A stretch of 64,000 nucleotides of DNA from Methylobacterium sp. (GTDB taxonomy: Bacteria > Pseudomonadota > Alphaproteobacteria > Rhizobiales > Beijerinckiaceae): contig JADCBP010000001.1 in the NCBI GenBank assembly GCA_020253445.1, forward strand, positions 434,001 through 498,000, given 5' to 3'. Shown here one piece after another: positions 1 to 8,891 of this stretch. The first letter of the stretch is position 1. Every line of letters starts with the position of its first letter. The position numbers and the translations under genes were made by a program. The notes beneath the pieces were generated by a model. That model was not told the origin of the DNA. It ran no database searches and saw nothing but the letters and a program-made list of their open reading frames with translations.

Positions 1-1045
1 GCAGGAGGCCAAGCTGCACCGCCTGCTGGGTGAGCGAGAAGGCCCCGGTGATCACCGCCTGGCTCGCGATCACGGTCGCGAGGCCCGTGAGCATCACCAG
101 CGGCAGCAGGGCCCATTCCGGCGCGAGCAGGAAGAACGGATCGGAGACCATCTTCGGATCATCGAGGTTCTTCAGGACAAAAGCGCCCTGCCCGAGATAG
201 TTCAGCGTGAGCGCCGGGAAGACGAAAAGGAGCCAGGCCGCGCGGATGGGGAAGCGCCCGAAATGGCCCATATCGGCATAAAGCGCCTCGGCCCCGGTCA
301 CCGCGAGGAAGACCGAGCCCAGCACGATGAGGCCGATGACGCCGTGATCGGCCACGAACAGCGCCGCATAATAAGGGTTGAAGGCCGCGAGAATGCCGAG
401 ATCATCCTCGATATGCAGAAGGCCGAGGATGGCGAGCACCGTGAACCAGACCACCATGATGGGGCCGAAGAATTTCGCCACGCTGGCCGTGCCGCGTTTC
501 TGCACCCAGAACAGGGCCATGAGGATGCCGAGCGCCAGGATGATCACGTTCCACTGGTTCTGGAAGGCCGGGTTGACGAGCTTCAGGCCCTCCGCCGCCG
601 AAAGAACGGAAATCGCCGGGGTGATGATCGAATCGCCATAGAACAGGGCCGCGCCCATCACGCCGAACAGGAAGACCGGCAGCGAGCGCCGGCCGATGGC
701 CTTCTGCGCAAGCGCCATCAGCGAGAGCGTGCCGCCCTCGCCCTTGTTGTCGGCGCGCATGATGAAGACGACATATTTCAGCGTCACCACGACCACGACT
801 GCCCAGATGAGCAGCGAGACAACGCCGATCACCTCGGCACGAGTCAGCCCATCCTCGCCGGCATGGTGCAGCGACTCCTTGAGCGCATAGAGCGGGCTGG
901 TGCCGATATCGCCATAGACGACGCCTACCGAGCCGACGGCCAGCGCGAGATTGCGCTTCATGCCACCGCCCTCGCCGCCCTGCGCCCCGTGACCCTCGGG
1001 ATGACCGGGGGTCCCCCCCTCGCCCGCAACGCCCGCCACGCCCAT
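1..1045 (-). CDS. kup: Kup potassium uptake permease, 5' part, cut by window edge
   Basis: Low-affinity K+/H+ symporter of the Kup (TrkD) family in the inner membrane. The reverse-strand frame opens with a Gly/Glu-rich cytoplasmic stretch, then the family signature [17 protein letters not shown], followed by successive hydrophobic helices and the conserved [19 protein letters not shown] segment. About 348 codons are present, against roughly 630 for a full protein, and the rest lies to the left of the window. The start at 1045 is chosen because GGCGGAG sits about 8 nt upstream. A later ATG (961) begins [10 protein letters not shown] and would trim the 28-residue N-terminal extension, which is common in rhizobial Kup proteins. 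It is divergent from leuC. Confidence 0.93.
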   Translation of the reverse strand, partial: MGVAGVAGEGGTPGHPEGHGAQGGEGGGMKRNLALAVGSVGVVYGDIGTSPLYALKESLHHAGEDGLTRAEVIGVVSLLIWAVVVVVTLKYVVFIMRADNKGEGGTLSLMALAQKAIGRRSLPVFLFGVMGAALFYGDSIITPAISVLSAAEGLKLVNPAFQNQWNVIILALGILMALFWVQKRGTASVAKFFGPIMVVWFTVLAILGLLHIEDDLGILAAFNPYYAALFVADHGVIGLIVLGSVFLAVTGAEALYADMGHFGRFPIRAAWLLFVFPALTLNYLGQGAFVLKNLDDPKMVSDPFFLLAPEWALLPLVMLTGLATVIASQAVITGAFSLTQQAVQLGLL

Positions 1046-1203
1046 GAAACGGCTCCGCCTGCTGTTCAGCCCCTGATAAGGGTTGCGATCCTGTCACGGA
1101 TCGACCCGGCCCGGAAGCGGCGCGGCTTATACACCCCTTTTCCGCGGTGCAACAGGGGGCAGGTCATTGGAAAACTTTCTTGCCCGTTCCCGCAGAAAAA
1201 GAC

Positions 1204-1216
1204 TGGTATACCACGC
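1204..1216. promoter_or_regulatory. TGGTATACCA palindrome in the kup/leuC divergent region
   Basis: A perfect 10-bp palindrome (TGGTATACCA, 1204-1213) lies 104 bp before the leuC start. It is part of the 12-mer GCGTGGTATACC (minus strand, 1205-1216), which recurs on the plus strand upstream of leuB. TGGTATACCA-like operators are typical of GntR-family repressors, so a shared leucine-pathway operator is inferred. The rest of the 271-bp kup-leuC interval shows no gene. Confidence 0.4.
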
Positions 1217-1316
1217 CTGTTTTGGGTATTGCAGGCACGATCTTGCCCGACCGGAGAAGAAGCAGCGGCCGCGCCCGCTTGCTTGCTCTCCCCCAAAACC
1301 AGGACGAAATGCTGCC

Positions 1317-2726
1317 ATGAGCGCCGCGCCGAAGACCCTTTACGACAAGATTTTCGACGACCACGTGGTGGATCGCCAGCCGGATGGCACCTGCCTCCTT
1401 TATATCGACCGACATCTTGTGCACGAGGTCACCTCGCCCCAGGCCTTCGAGGGCCTGCGGTTGACCGGCCGGCAGGTGCGCGCCCCGCAGAAAACCCTCG
1501 CGGTGGTGGACCACAACGTTCCGACCTCCGATCGCACCAAGGGCATCGAGGAAGAGGAAAGCCGCATTCAGGTCGAGACTCTCGCGCAAAACGCCAGGGA
1601 TTTCGGCATCGAATATTATTCGGAGCGCGACAAGCGCCAGGGCATCGTACACGTCATCGGCCCGGAGCAGGGCTTCACCCTGCCGGGCACCACGATCGTC
1701 TGCGGTGACAGCCACACCTCCACCCATGGCGCGTTCGGGGCGCTGGCCCATGGCATCGGAACCTCCGAGGTCGAGCACGTTCTGGCCACCCAGACGCTGA
1801 TCCAGAAGAAGGCCAGGAACATGCTCGTCGAGGTGAAGGGCAGCCTCGGCAAGGGCGTCACCGCGAAGGATATCGTGCTCGCGATCATCGGCGAGATCGG
1901 CACCGCCGGCGGCACCGGCTCGGTGATCGAGTTCGCGGGCTCCGCCATCCGTGACCTCACGATGGAAGGCCGGATGACCGTCTGCAACATGACGATCGAA
2001 GGCGGGGCGCGCGCCGGCCTCATCGCGCCGGACGAGAAGACCTTCGCCTATCTCAAGGATCGCCCCAAGGCGCCGAAGGGAGCGCATTGGGATCAGGCCC
2101 TGAAATTCTGGGAAACGCTGAAGACCGATGAGGGCGCGCATTTCGATCGCGTCGTCACGCTCGATGCGAACAACCTGCCGCCCATCGTCTCCTGGGGCAC
2201 CTCGCCCGAGGATGTGGTCTCGATCGCGGGCGTGGTGCCCGATCCGGCCGCGATTCCCGATGAGGTGAAGCGCCAGTCGAAGGAGCGCGCGCTTTCCTAT
2301 ATGGGCCTCACGCCCGGCACGAAGATGACCGACATCGAACTCGACGTGGTCTGGATCGGCTCCTGCACCAATGGCCGCATCGAGGATCTGCGCGCGGTGG
2401 CGAAGGTCGTCGAGGGCAAGACCATCTCGAGCCGCCTCGCTTACGCGATGATCGTTCCGGGCTCCGGCCTCGTGAAGGAGCAGGCGGAAGCGGAAGGCCT
2501 CGACAGGATCTTCACCGCCGCGGGCTTCCAGTGGCGCGAGCCGGGCTGTTCCATGTGCCTCGGCATGAACCCCGACCAGCTGAAGCCGGGACAGCGCTGC
2601 GCTTCCACCTCGAACCGCAATTTCGAGGGCCGGCAAGGCTTCAAGGGCCGCACGCATCTCGTCTCGCCGGCCATGGCCGCCGCCGCGGCGATTGCCGGAC
2701 GGTTTGTTGATATCCGGACGATGTGA
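1317..2726 (+). CDS. leuC: 3-isopropylmalate dehydratase, large subunit
   Basis: Isomerises 2-isopropylmalate to 3-isopropylmalate in leucine biosynthesis, working as a heterodimer with LeuD in the cytoplasm. The protein is 469 aa, the usual length. It is an aconitase-type protein with the three [4Fe-4S] ligands visible as Cys350 (CTNGR) and Cys411/Cys414 (GCSMCLG), and the early substrate-binding motifs [13 protein letters not shown] and VDHNVP. The start at 1317 matches the family N-terminus ([16 protein letters not shown]). The same frame is open further upstream, but that stretch is not family-like. leuD lies 0.9 kb downstream, separated by two small genes, so this is a loosened leu cluster rather than a tight operon. 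Confidence 0.98.
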   Translation: MSAAPKTLYDKIFDDHVVDRQPDGTCLLYIDRHLVHEVTSPQAFEGLRLTGRQVRAPQKTLAVVDHNVPTSDRTKGIEEEESRIQVETLAQNARDFGIEYYSERDKRQGIVHVIGPEQGFTLPGTTIVCGDSHTSTHGAFGALAHGIGTSEVEHVLATQTLIQKKARNMLVEVKGSLGKGVTAKDIVLAIIGEIGTAGGTGSVIEFAGSAIRDLTMEGRMTVCNMTIEGGARAGLIAPDEKTFAYLKDRPKAPKGAHWDQALKFWETLKTDEGAHFDRVVTLDANNLPPIVSWGTSPEDVVSIAGVVPDPAAIPDEVKRQSKERALSYMGLTPGTKMTDIELDVVWIGSCTNGRIEDLRAVAKVVEGKTISSRLAYAMIVPGSGLVKEQAEAEGLDRIFTAAGFQWREPGCSMCLGMNPDQLKPGQRCASTSNRNFEGRQGFKGRTHLVSPAMAAAAAIAGRFVDIRTM

Positions 2727-2729
2727 GTG

Positions 2730-2951
2730 ATGAGCGCGCCGCGCCCGCCGAAAATGGAACAGGGGGAGGGTCTCCTCTCCTCCTCGCTCGCGCGGGCGGC
2801 GGATCATTTCGCCGGCCAGGACGCGCTCAAGCAGAGTGCCGAGCCGGCGGACAAGGTCGAGATCTGGGCCAGAAGGATCGGCCGGGGTTTATCCCTGATC
2901 GCTTTCGTGGCCCTCGCGTGGTATTTCGGCCATCAATTGAAGTGGTGGTGA
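2730..2951 (+). CDS. Small single-pass membrane protein of unknown function
   Basis: A 73-residue protein whose ATG is 3 nt after the leuC stop, so it is probably co-transcribed and translationally coupled with leuC. The first 45 residues are hydrophilic. Residues about 52-68 (GLSLIAFVALAWYFGHQ) form one hydrophobic helix, ending in a Lys-Trp-Trp tail. A GTG at 2727 is an alternative start. I do not recognise a named family. The position between leuC and leuD and the codon usage make it likely to be real, but no function can be inferred. Confidence 0.65.
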   Translation: MSAPRPPKMEQGEGLLSSSLARAADHFAGQDALKQSAEPADKVEIWARRIGRGLSLIAFVALAWYFGHQLKWW

Positions 2952-2958
2952 TGCATGA

Positions 2959-3079
2959 CCGTCATGGCCGGACTTGTTCCGGCCATCCATGTCTTCCCGA
3001 TTTCGGGACAAGTCGTGGATACCCGGGCAGACAATCCTGCGCAGCCCGCCTGAAGTTGGCTGCGACCCGGGCATGACGG
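2959..3079. repeat. Intergenic palindromic repeat (rhizobial type)
   Basis: About 120 bp bounded by perfect inverted 8-mers, CCGTCATG (2959-2966) and CATGACGG (3072-3079). Inside is a perfect GGCCGGA/TCCGGCC hairpin (2966-2984), a CCCGAAATCGGG-like palindrome near 2997-3008 and a GTGGATACCCGGG block. This 'CGTCATGGCCGG...CCGGCCATCC...ACCCGGGCATGACG' pattern is the kind of dispersed element found between genes in Bradyrhizobium-like genomes. Only one clear copy is visible in this window. Confidence 0.65.
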
Positions 3080-3115
3080 CGAGGCGGGACGACCCGCCTT
3101 AGAAAAACGAGCTGA

Positions 3116-3550
3116 ATGATGAGCGCAACGCAGCGTTTTCCCTCGGCCTCCTGGGCTCCCATGCAGGCGCCGAACCTCGCCGATTTCGAGGAAATGGCGG
3201 CGCATGCCTATGAGACGCTGCCGGAGGAATTCCGGAAGCTCTGCGGCCACATCGTCATCAAGATCGAGGAATTCCCCGACGAGGAAGTGATCGAGGCGAT
3301 GGAGCTGGAAACGCCCTTCGACATCCTCGGGCTGTTCCAGGGCCATGGCCTCACCACGGCGGCGGCCATCCAGCATACGGGGCAGGAGCCGAACATGATC
3401 TGGCTCTATCGCCGCCCCATCCTCGATTACTGGGCCGAGCATGAGGAAACGCTCGGCACCATCATCACCCATGTGCTGATCCACGAGATCGGCCACCATT
3501 TCGGCCTCTCGGATGACGACATGGAAAAGATCGAAGCCAAGGCGGGTTAA
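3116..3550 (+). CDS. Minimal zincin-like metallopeptidase family protein
   Basis: A 144-aa protein of the zincin-like family once called DUF1025 (Zincin_1, PF06262). The C-terminal HEIGHHFGLSDDDM is the HExGHxxGxxD zinc-binding site, with two His ligands plus Asp and the catalytic Glu. The family is a stripped-down protease fold whose substrates are largely unknown. The start at 3116 (ATGATG) is the first in frame; Met16 (3161, MQAPNLADFEEMA) fits the family N-terminus almost as well. It lies between leuC and leuD, in the same direction, without an obvious link to leucine synthesis. Confidence 0.88.
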   Translation: MMSATQRFPSASWAPMQAPNLADFEEMAAHAYETLPEEFRKLCGHIVIKIEEFPDEEVIEAMELETPFDILGLFQGHGLTTAAAIQHTGQEPNMIWLYRRPILDYWAEHEETLGTIITHVLIHEIGHHFGLSDDDMEKIEAKAG

Positions 3551-3551
3551 G

Positions 3552-3600
3552 GAGCATTTTCCAGCGAAGTGGACGCCGGTTCGCGTGAAGAAAATGCGAC
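3552..3600. repeat. GCATTTTC...GAAAATGC dispersed repeat, copy 1
   Basis: Just after the peptidase stop: GAGCATTTTCCAGCGAAGTGG, then GCCGGTTCGCGTGAAGAAAATGCG. The outer GCATTTTC/GAAAATGC arms are a perfect inverted repeat, and the internal 'ACCGGTTCGCG-AAGAAAATGCG' block recurs at about 24.72 kb. This is the short form of a repeat family common between rhizobial genes. A longer relative in inverted orientation is at 20.81-20.91 kb. Confidence 0.6.
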
Positions 3601-3664
3601 AGACGCAAAAACCAGTCGCTCCTCTCCGGGGCGCAAAACACAACCGAGACGGAAAGCACGAGAT

Positions 3665-4270
3665 ATGCAGCCCTTCACCACGCTCACTTCCACCCCGGCG
3701 CCGCTGAAAGTGGTCAATGTCGATACCGACATGATCATCCCCAAGCAGTTCCTGAAGACGATCCGGCGCACGGGCCTCGGCAAGTCGCTGTTCTTCGAGA
3801 TGCGCTATGACGAGAAGGGCAACGAGAACCCGGATTTCGTGCTGAACAAGCCAGCCTATCGCAAAAGCGAGATCCTCATCGCCGGCGACAATTTCGGCTG
3901 CGGCTCCTCCCGCGAGCATGCGCCCTGGGCGCTGCTCGATTTCGGCATCCGCTGCGTGATCTCCACCAGCTTCGCCGACATCTTCTACAACAACTGCTTC
4001 AAGAACGGCATCCTGCCGATCACGGTCAGCCAGGAAGACCTCGACAAGCTGTTCGACGATGCCGATCGTGGCTCGAACGCGACGCTGACAGTCGATCTCG
4101 CCTCGCAGGAGATCAAGGGCCCGGATGGCGGCACGATCCGCTTCGAGATCGACCCCTTCCGCAAGAAATGCCTGATGGAAGGGCTCGATGATATCGGCCT
4201 CACCATGGTGAAGAAGGCTTCCATCGACGCCTATGAAGCCAAGGCGAAGGAGAGCCGTTCCTGGCTGTAA
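3665..4270 (+). CDS. leuD: 3-isopropylmalate dehydratase, small subunit
   Basis: Small (swivel-domain) subunit of isopropylmalate isomerase, partner of LeuC. The 201-aa length is typical. The N-terminus [30 protein letters not shown] carries the conserved D-T-D-x-I-I-P-K motif. The active-site serine loop appears as [18 protein letters not shown], and the C-terminal half shows the conserved [22 protein letters not shown]. The frame is open from 3569, but that extension reads through the dispersed repeat and is not family-like; ATG 3665 is preceded by a purine-rich GGAAAGCACGAG. Confidence 0.98.
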   Translation: MQPFTTLTSTPAPLKVVNVDTDMIIPKQFLKTIRRTGLGKSLFFEMRYDEKGNENPDFVLNKPAYRKSEILIAGDNFGCGSSREHAPWALLDFGIRCVISTSFADIFYNNCFKNGILPITVSQEDLDKLFDDADRGSNATLTVDLASQEIKGPDGGTIRFEIDPFRKKCLMEGLDDIGLTMVKKASIDAYEAKAKESRSWL

Positions 4271-4342
4271 TTCTGCCGGCTGGTTGATCTCCTTTAACCA
4301 TACCGCCCTATTTTCGCGCGCATGTTGCCGGAGAACCCCGCC

Positions 4343-5512
4343 ATGCGCGCTTTTTCCTTGTCCGTTGCCCTGCTGATCTCCGCCGCGAGCACCGCCTTGG
4401 CGGATTTCGCCTCGTGTGTTGCGGGCCTCCGCTCCGCCGCGACCACGGCCGGTGTTTCGGGCTCGACCTTCGACCGCGTGATGCGCGATGTCGAACCGGA
4501 TATGCGCGTGATCGAGCTGATGCAGAACCAGCCGGAGTTCAAGACGCCGATCTGGGATTACCTCGCCACTCTCGTGGACGAGCAGAAGGTGAGCGAGGGC
4601 CGCGCGCTGCTCCAGAAGCACGCTTCGCTGCTTTCGCGCATCGAGCAGGCCTATGGCGTGGATCGGCATGCGGTGGTTGCCGTATGGGGTGTCGAGAGCG
4701 ATTACGGCAACATCTCGGGCGGCCGCTTCCTGCCGCAGGCGCTTTCCACCGCCGCCTGTTTCGGCCCCCGCAGGCGAGAATTCTTCCGCGGCGAATTGAT
4801 TTCCACGCTGAAAATCATCGAGCGCGGGGATCTCGCGGCCGAGAAGCTGCGCGGCTCCTGGGCCGGCGCCTTCGGCCACACACAGTTCATCCCCTCCACC
4901 TATCTGCGTCTTGCGGTGGATTTCGATGGCGACGGCAAACGCGACCTCGTGGATTCGATCCCCGATGCGCTCGCATCCACGGCCAACTACCTCAAGCGCT
5001 CGGGCTGGATCACCGGCGCAAGCTGGGGTTACGAAGTGAAATTGCCTTCCGAGTATTCCGGCCCCTCGGGTCGCACGAACAAAGCGCCGGCGGATGCCTG
5101 GGCCTCGCGCGGGATCACGCGGCTCGATGGTTCGGCAATCTCGGGCCTGCCGGCTGCCGGGTTGCTGCTTCCCGCCGGCCGGAATGGCCCGGCCTTCCTG
5201 GTGACGCGGAATTTCGATGCGGCCTATGCCTATAATGCCGCCGAAAGCTATGCGCTGGCGATTTCCGTGCTCTCCGATCGCCTGCGCGGCCGCCCTGGCA
5301 TTCGCACCCCCTGGCCCACGGATGATCGCGGCCTCTCGCGCGCCGAACGGAAGATCCTGCAGGAGCGGCTGATCGCCCGCGGCTATGATGTCGGCAAACC
5401 CGATGGCGCCATCGGTGCGCTGACACGCGCGGCCATCCGGGATGTCGAGGCAAGGCTGGGCCTGCCGCAGACCGGTCGCGCCGGCGGCAAGGTCTTCGAC
5501 GCACTGCGATAA
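4343..5512 (+). CDS. MltB-type lytic murein transglycosylase with peptidoglycan-binding domain
   Basis: A 389-aa periplasmic enzyme that cleaves the MurNAc-GlcNAc bond of peptidoglycan non-hydrolytically. It has a signal peptide (MRAFSLSVALLISAASTALA), an MltB-like catalytic domain (SLT_2) with the catalytic Glu at about residue 118 in AVWGVESDYGN, the downstream GAFGHTQFIPSTYL motif, and a C-terminal PG_binding_1 repeat (ILQERLIARGYDVGKPDGAIG). There is no lipobox, so it is a soluble form. The start at 4343 has GGAGAA about 7 nt upstream; an in-frame ATG at 4322 would add 7 residues. It is transcribed in the same direction as the leu genes. Confidence 0.93.
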   Translation: MRAFSLSVALLISAASTALADFASCVAGLRSAATTAGVSGSTFDRVMRDVEPDMRVIELMQNQPEFKTPIWDYLATLVDEQKVSEGRALLQKHASLLSRIEQAYGVDRHAVVAVWGVESDYGNISGGRFLPQALSTAACFGPRRREFFRGELISTLKIIERGDLAAEKLRGSWAGAFGHTQFIPSTYLRLAVDFDGDGKRDLVDSIPDALASTANYLKRSGWITGASWGYEVKLPSEYSGPSGRTNKAPADAWASRGITRLDGSAISGLPAAGLLLPAGRNGPAFLVTRNFDAAYAYNAAESYALAISVLSDRLRGRPGIRTPWPTDDRGLSRAERKILQERLIARGYDVGKPDGAIGALTRAAIRDVEARLGLPQTGRAGGKVFDALR

Positions 5513-5596
5513 GCGCCGGAAGCGGAAACAGCGTTCGCGATCCCGCCACAGCGGCTATCTCAAGTTGAAAACTTCGAAGTAGGAACACACGAATCA

Positions 5597-5608
5597 GCGT
5601 GGTATACC
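5597..5608 (+). promoter_or_regulatory. GCGTGGTATACC motif upstream of leuB
   Basis: Lies in the 252-bp gap between the transglycosylase and leuB, 157 bp before the leuB start. It is identical over 12 bases, in opposite orientation, to the motif in front of leuC (1205-1216). The rest of the gap contains no credible gene. It is probably the leuB promoter region and holds a candidate site for co-regulation with leuC. Confidence 0.4.
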
Positions 5609-5764
5609 GCCGACTTTCCGGACGGAGCCATCCTCGCAAACCCTTGCCTTTCATATCGAAAGACGGGTTGTGCCGCATGGCCTGGCCCTGTAGTCAGCAT
5701 CCATTGTCACATTCGCGAAATCCGGCCCACGCAAAACGGCCGGCAAGCTTGAAAGGGGTTCACC

Positions 5765-6874
5765 ATGGCGTCCTTCAATCTTCTGCTCCTCCCGGGCGAC
5801 GGCATCGGCCCGGAAGTGGCCCACGAGGTGCAGAAGGTCGCCACCTTCCTCGGCTCGGCGGGCATCGCGAAATTCGAGACCGAGACCGATCTTGTCGGCG
5901 GCTCGGCCTATGATGCGCATGGCGTCGCGATCACCGATGCGGCCATGGCGCGCGCGCATGCGGCGGATGCCGTGCTGTTCGGCGCGGTGGGTGGCCCGAA
6001 ATGGGCGGATGTGCCCTACCATGCGCGGCCAGAAGCCGGCCTGCTGCGCCTGCGCAAGGAGATGGAGCTTTTCGCCAATCTCCGCCCGGCCGTCTGCTAT
6101 CCGGCGCTGGCCGATGCTTCCTCGCTGAAGCGGGAGATCGTCGAAGGGCTTGATATCCTGATCGTGCGCGAACTGACGGGCGGAGTCTATTTCGGCGAGC
6201 CCAAGGAAATCGTCACGCTGGAGAACGGCGAGAAGCGCGCGGTGGATACGCAGGTCTACACCACGCATGAGATCGAGCGCATCGCGCGCGTCGCCTTCGA
6301 CCTCGCGAAGGTGCGCCGCAAGAAGCTGACTTCGAGCGAGAAGCACAATGTGATGCGCTCGGGCGTGCTGTGGAAGGAAGTGGTCACGAAGGTCGGCAAG
6401 ACGGAATATCCGGATATCGAGCTCGAACATCACCTCGCGGATGCCTGCGGCATGCAGCTCGTGCGCTGGCCCAAGCAATATGACGTGATCGTCTGCGACA
6501 ATCTCTTCGGCGACATGCTCTCGGATGTCGCGGCGATGCTGACCGGCTCGCTCGGCATGCTGCCCTCCGCCTCGCTCGGCGCGCCCGATGCCAAGACCGG
6601 CAAGCGCAAGGCGCTTTATGAGCCGGTGCATGGTTCCGCGCCGGATATCGCCGGCAAGGGCCTCGCGAACCCCATCGCGATGATCGGCTCCTTCGGCATG
6701 GCGCTCCGCTATTCCTGCGGCCTCACGGAAGCGGCGGATCTCGTGGACAAGGCGATCGCCGACGTGCTCACGAGCGGCATCCGCACCCGCGACATCGCAC
6801 CGAAGGGCGTGAACGCCGTCGGCACGACCGAGATGGGCGATGCGATAGTCGGGGCGCTGAAGCGCCTGACCTGA
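5765..6874 (+). CDS. leuB: 3-isopropylmalate dehydrogenase
   Basis: NAD-dependent oxidative decarboxylation of 3-isopropylmalate to 2-oxoisocaproate, the penultimate step of leucine synthesis. The protein is 369 aa. It shows the N-terminal [11 protein letters not shown] motif, the substrate loop [12 protein letters not shown], and the metal/substrate signature [16 protein letters not shown], followed by the NAD-binding [15 protein letters not shown] strong AAAGGGG Shine-Dalgarno precedes the ATG. With leuC and leuD it covers the isomerisation and oxidation steps. leuA and ilv genes are not in the window. Confidence 0.98.
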   Translation: MASFNLLLLPGDGIGPEVAHEVQKVATFLGSAGIAKFETETDLVGGSAYDAHGVAITDAAMARAHAADAVLFGAVGGPKWADVPYHARPEAGLLRLRKEMELFANLRPAVCYPALADASSLKREIVEGLDILIVRELTGGVYFGEPKEIVTLENGEKRAVDTQVYTTHEIERIARVAFDLAKVRRKKLTSSEKHNVMRSGVLWKEVVTKVGKTEYPDIELEHHLADACGMQLVRWPKQYDVIVCDNLFGDMLSDVAAMLTGSLGMLPSASLGAPDAKTGKRKALYEPVHGSAPDIAGKGLANPIAMIGSFGMALRYSCGLTEAADLVDKAIADVLTSGIRTRDIAPKGVNAVGTTEMGDAIVGALKRLT

Positions 6875-6898
6875 GGCAGGCGCATCCAGACAAAACGG

Positions 6899-6922
6899 AA
6901 AGGGGCCTTCGAGACCCCTTTT
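6899..6922. terminator. Bidirectional intrinsic terminator between leuB and convergent gene
   Basis: AAAGGGG, a short CUUCGAG loop region, then CCCCTTTT form a hairpin with A-tract and T-tract flanks. It sits 24 nt past the leuB stop and abuts the stop of the convergent minus-strand gene, so it can serve both. Confidence 0.75.
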
Positions 6923-7236
6923 CATGCCCCATCATGGGGTTGCGTTCGCTTGCGCAGGAAATCCGGCGCGGGAATGTCGATCTTGATCATGGACCCACCG
7001 GAAAAGCGGCCCGGCAGCAGGCCCTGATTCGAAAAGCCTGCGCCCGCGCTGGGAATGCCGGAGCCCTGCGTGTCATAGATGTAGTTCTGCATCGAATGCG
7101 GCCGGACCTCCCTGCCCGGATCCAGCCAGGAACGGGGTTTTACCTCGATGTAGAGCGAGGAACGGGTCTGCGCCTCGGCCATCGCAGGCATCGACAGGAG
7201 GGCAAGACCGGCCGCGAAAAGGGGAAGCGCGCGCAT
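6922..7236 (-). CDS. Small exported protein of unknown function
   Basis: A 104-aa protein with a clear signal peptide (MRALPLFAAGLALLSMPAMAEA) and a mature region of about 80 residues (RSSLYIEVKPRSWLDPGREV...) rich in Gly, Ser and Pro with no Cys. The start at 7236 follows GGAG with good spacing; the frame is open 20 codons further upstream but without signal-peptide character. It is convergent with leuB. No family is recognised; a periplasmic or surface role is inferred only from the signal. Confidence 0.75.
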   Translation of the reverse strand: MRALPLFAAGLALLSMPAMAEAQTRSSLYIEVKPRSWLDPGREVRPHSMQNYIYDTQGSGIPSAGAGFSNQGLLPGRFSGGSMIKIDIPAPDFLRKRTQPHDGA

Positions 7237-7330
7237 GGGGATCTCCACTGAATTGATGATCCCGTTAACCTTATCGGAAAAAGCGTTAACAAGCATTCAT
7301 CACGCTTGGCTGCCTGCAAGATTTTCAGGT

Positions 7331-8536
7331 TCAGCGGCGAGCGGTCAGCTTCAGCGCGGGAATGGATGCCTCGTGGTCCATCCAGGTCAGCCGCCGGCCG
7401 GGCTGGCGCGAGGATATGCAGTTCTGCCGCGAACGCTCCGCCTCGGCGAATAATTTCCGCAGGGAGGCATCGCGCCCGCCCCCGACCAGATCGAGACGAT
7501 CGAGGAAGCAGGCCATGGACACGCGATCGACCGGCCGCTGGATCGTGCCGCAAAGCCAGCCCAGGATGCTGACGCCAGCCATGTCGATGCGGCGATAGGC
7601 CAGGCAGGACATTACGGCGTTTTCCTGCCGCAGCTTCACTTCCGCCGCCTCCATCAGCCCGAACTTGGTGCGGATGTCCTGCGGACTGGCCATGCGCTCG
7701 ACGACCAGGCGATGCTCGGCGGCGCGCGCCGCGAGATCGGAGAAGAGCGGCTTTTCCGTCAGCGCGCCATCATGACGCTCGATCACCACCAGAGCGCCGG
7801 AGCGCCGGGTCTCGCTCTCACCCGCATCCTGTCGCGGCTGCCAGATCAGCATATCTTGCCGGGAACTGCCACGCTGCGAGACCCGGTAGGTCAAGGTGAG
7901 CCCGGAAAGTTCCGGTGATTCAAGATGGTAGAGCGCCATGGGCTGCCGAACCGGCTGCCAGGGGCGTTGCTCCATTGGCGGCAACGCCTCGGGATTGCGA
8001 CGGGTCTCGACACTGGCCGGCTCCGGCGCAGGCTCCTGCATGGGTGCTTGCGCCGTTGTCAGCGGCATTTCGCCGGGGAACGCATCGCGTTCGCGGTCAG
8101 GCAGGAAGAAGGACAGCGCCAGCGCCGGAAGGCCAAGCGCGAGGATGAGACCGGATTTCCGGGGGCGCCATGCCTTGCCCTGCTCGACCTTCGAGCCCTG
8201 CGTCGGATGGTTTATCGCATAGCGCAGGATCACGGTCAGCAGCACTGCCGAATCGCGCAGCGCGCGGAAGATCCCATGCAGGAATGCGCCGGACTTGAGG
8301 AGTGCGGCCAGAATCGCCGGGAGCCCCAGAAGCCCGACCTGGCCCGCAACCCGGTGCCAGGCACGGAGAAGCCGCACCCGGCCGCGCTTCCAGCGCCACA
8401 GGCTCCAGCGATGCCAGCATTCGAGCCGCGCGCCGAGGCTCCTGTCCGGCGCGACGACGAAATGCTCGATTGCAATCGTGAGACCAACCCGGCCGTCTGC
8501 CACGTCCCGCCCCTCTTCGTTCCCGGGCGAGACCAT
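7331..8536 (-). CDS. Conserved membrane-anchored protein of unknown function
   Basis: A 401-aa protein. Two hydrophobic segments are visible near residues 66-80 (VGLLGLPAILAALL) and 128-144 (SGLILALGLPALALSFF), then a Pro-rich linker and a C-terminal domain of about 220 residues with beta-rich character (GLTLTYRVSQRGSSRQDMLIWQ) and four cysteines in the motifs MSCLAYRR, GWLCGT, MACFLDRLDLVGGGRD and RQNCISS. The arrangement suggests an inner-membrane protein with an extracytoplasmic domain, possibly disulphide-stabilised. I recall similar uncharacterised proteins in Rhizobiales but no named family. The N-terminal start is uncertain because no strong ribosome site is seen before ATG 8536. Confidence 0.7.
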   Translation of the reverse strand: MVSPGNEEGRDVADGRVGLTIAIEHFVVAPDRSLGARLECWHRWSLWRWKRGRVRLLRAWHRVAGQVGLLGLPAILAALLKSGAFLHGIFRALRDSAVLLTVILRYAINHPTQGSKVEQGKAWRPRKSGLILALGLPALALSFFLPDRERDAFPGEMPLTTAQAPMQEPAPEPASVETRRNPEALPPMEQRPWQPVRQPMALYHLESPELSGLTLTYRVSQRGSSRQDMLIWQPRQDAGESETRRSGALVVIERHDGALTEKPLFSDLAARAAEHRLVVERMASPQDIRTKFGLMEAAEVKLRQENAVMSCLAYRRIDMAGVSILGWLCGTIQRPVDRVSMACFLDRLDLVGGGRDASLRKLFAEAERSRQNCISSRQPGRRLTWMDHEASIPALKLTARR

Positions 8537-8789
8537 TGCCGCGTCTCAGGGAAAGACGGGTTACCGGCCCGGGCTCACTTACGATCAGGGTGAACACGCG
8601 CCTAACGCGCGCCCTCATCCCGAGGCCGGCATTGACTTTTCCCGAGATCTGGCGCTTCTCACCACTGCGGCGACCCTTCGCCGAGGAACCCCGACCCATG
8701 ATCCGCCTCACGACGAAAAAAACGCGTGTGACGAAACCGGCCACGAAAACGGGCGCGGTGGGATAACGGTCGTCCTCGCTCTCGGGTCC

Positions 8790-8837
8790 TCCCCCGGCGG
8801 GGGAAAGGGCCAGCAGGTCGGGCAAGCCGCACCTGCT
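8790..8837. repeat. Palindrome-rich stretch upstream of asd
   Basis: The 355-bp gap between the membrane protein and asd holds no convincing gene. It does hold two perfect inverted repeats, TCCCCC-ggc-GGGGGA (8790-8804) and AGCAGGT-N12-ACCTGCT (8812-8818/8831-8837), followed by CTCCCGGGGGAG. This looks like a degenerate intergenic repeat element rather than a dedicated operator. A TTGACT at 8634 is a possible -35 for asd. Confidence 0.4.
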
Positions 8838-8891
8838 TCGCTCCCGGGGGAGATGGTTCAGGGCAAGGCCCTCAAATCAGGAACGAGACTC

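Noticed and set aside
1083..1316. Upstream extension of leuC to 1083
   Set aside because: Residues before [10 protein letters not shown] are not family-like and include the promoter region. The 469-aa form is the standard length.
1164..2807. Long minus-strand ORF antisense to leuC (547 codons)
   Set aside because: Arg/His/Ala/Asp-rich composition with no family motifs. It is the usual high-GC shadow of the leuC frame.
2933..4879. 648-codon minus-strand ORF across zincin, leuD and transglycosylase
   Set aside because: Shadow of three well-supported plus-strand genes, with no recognisable domain.
8536..8766. 76-codon plus-strand ORF upstream of asd
   Set aside because: Basic low-complexity translation overlapping palindromic repeats, with no ribosome site.
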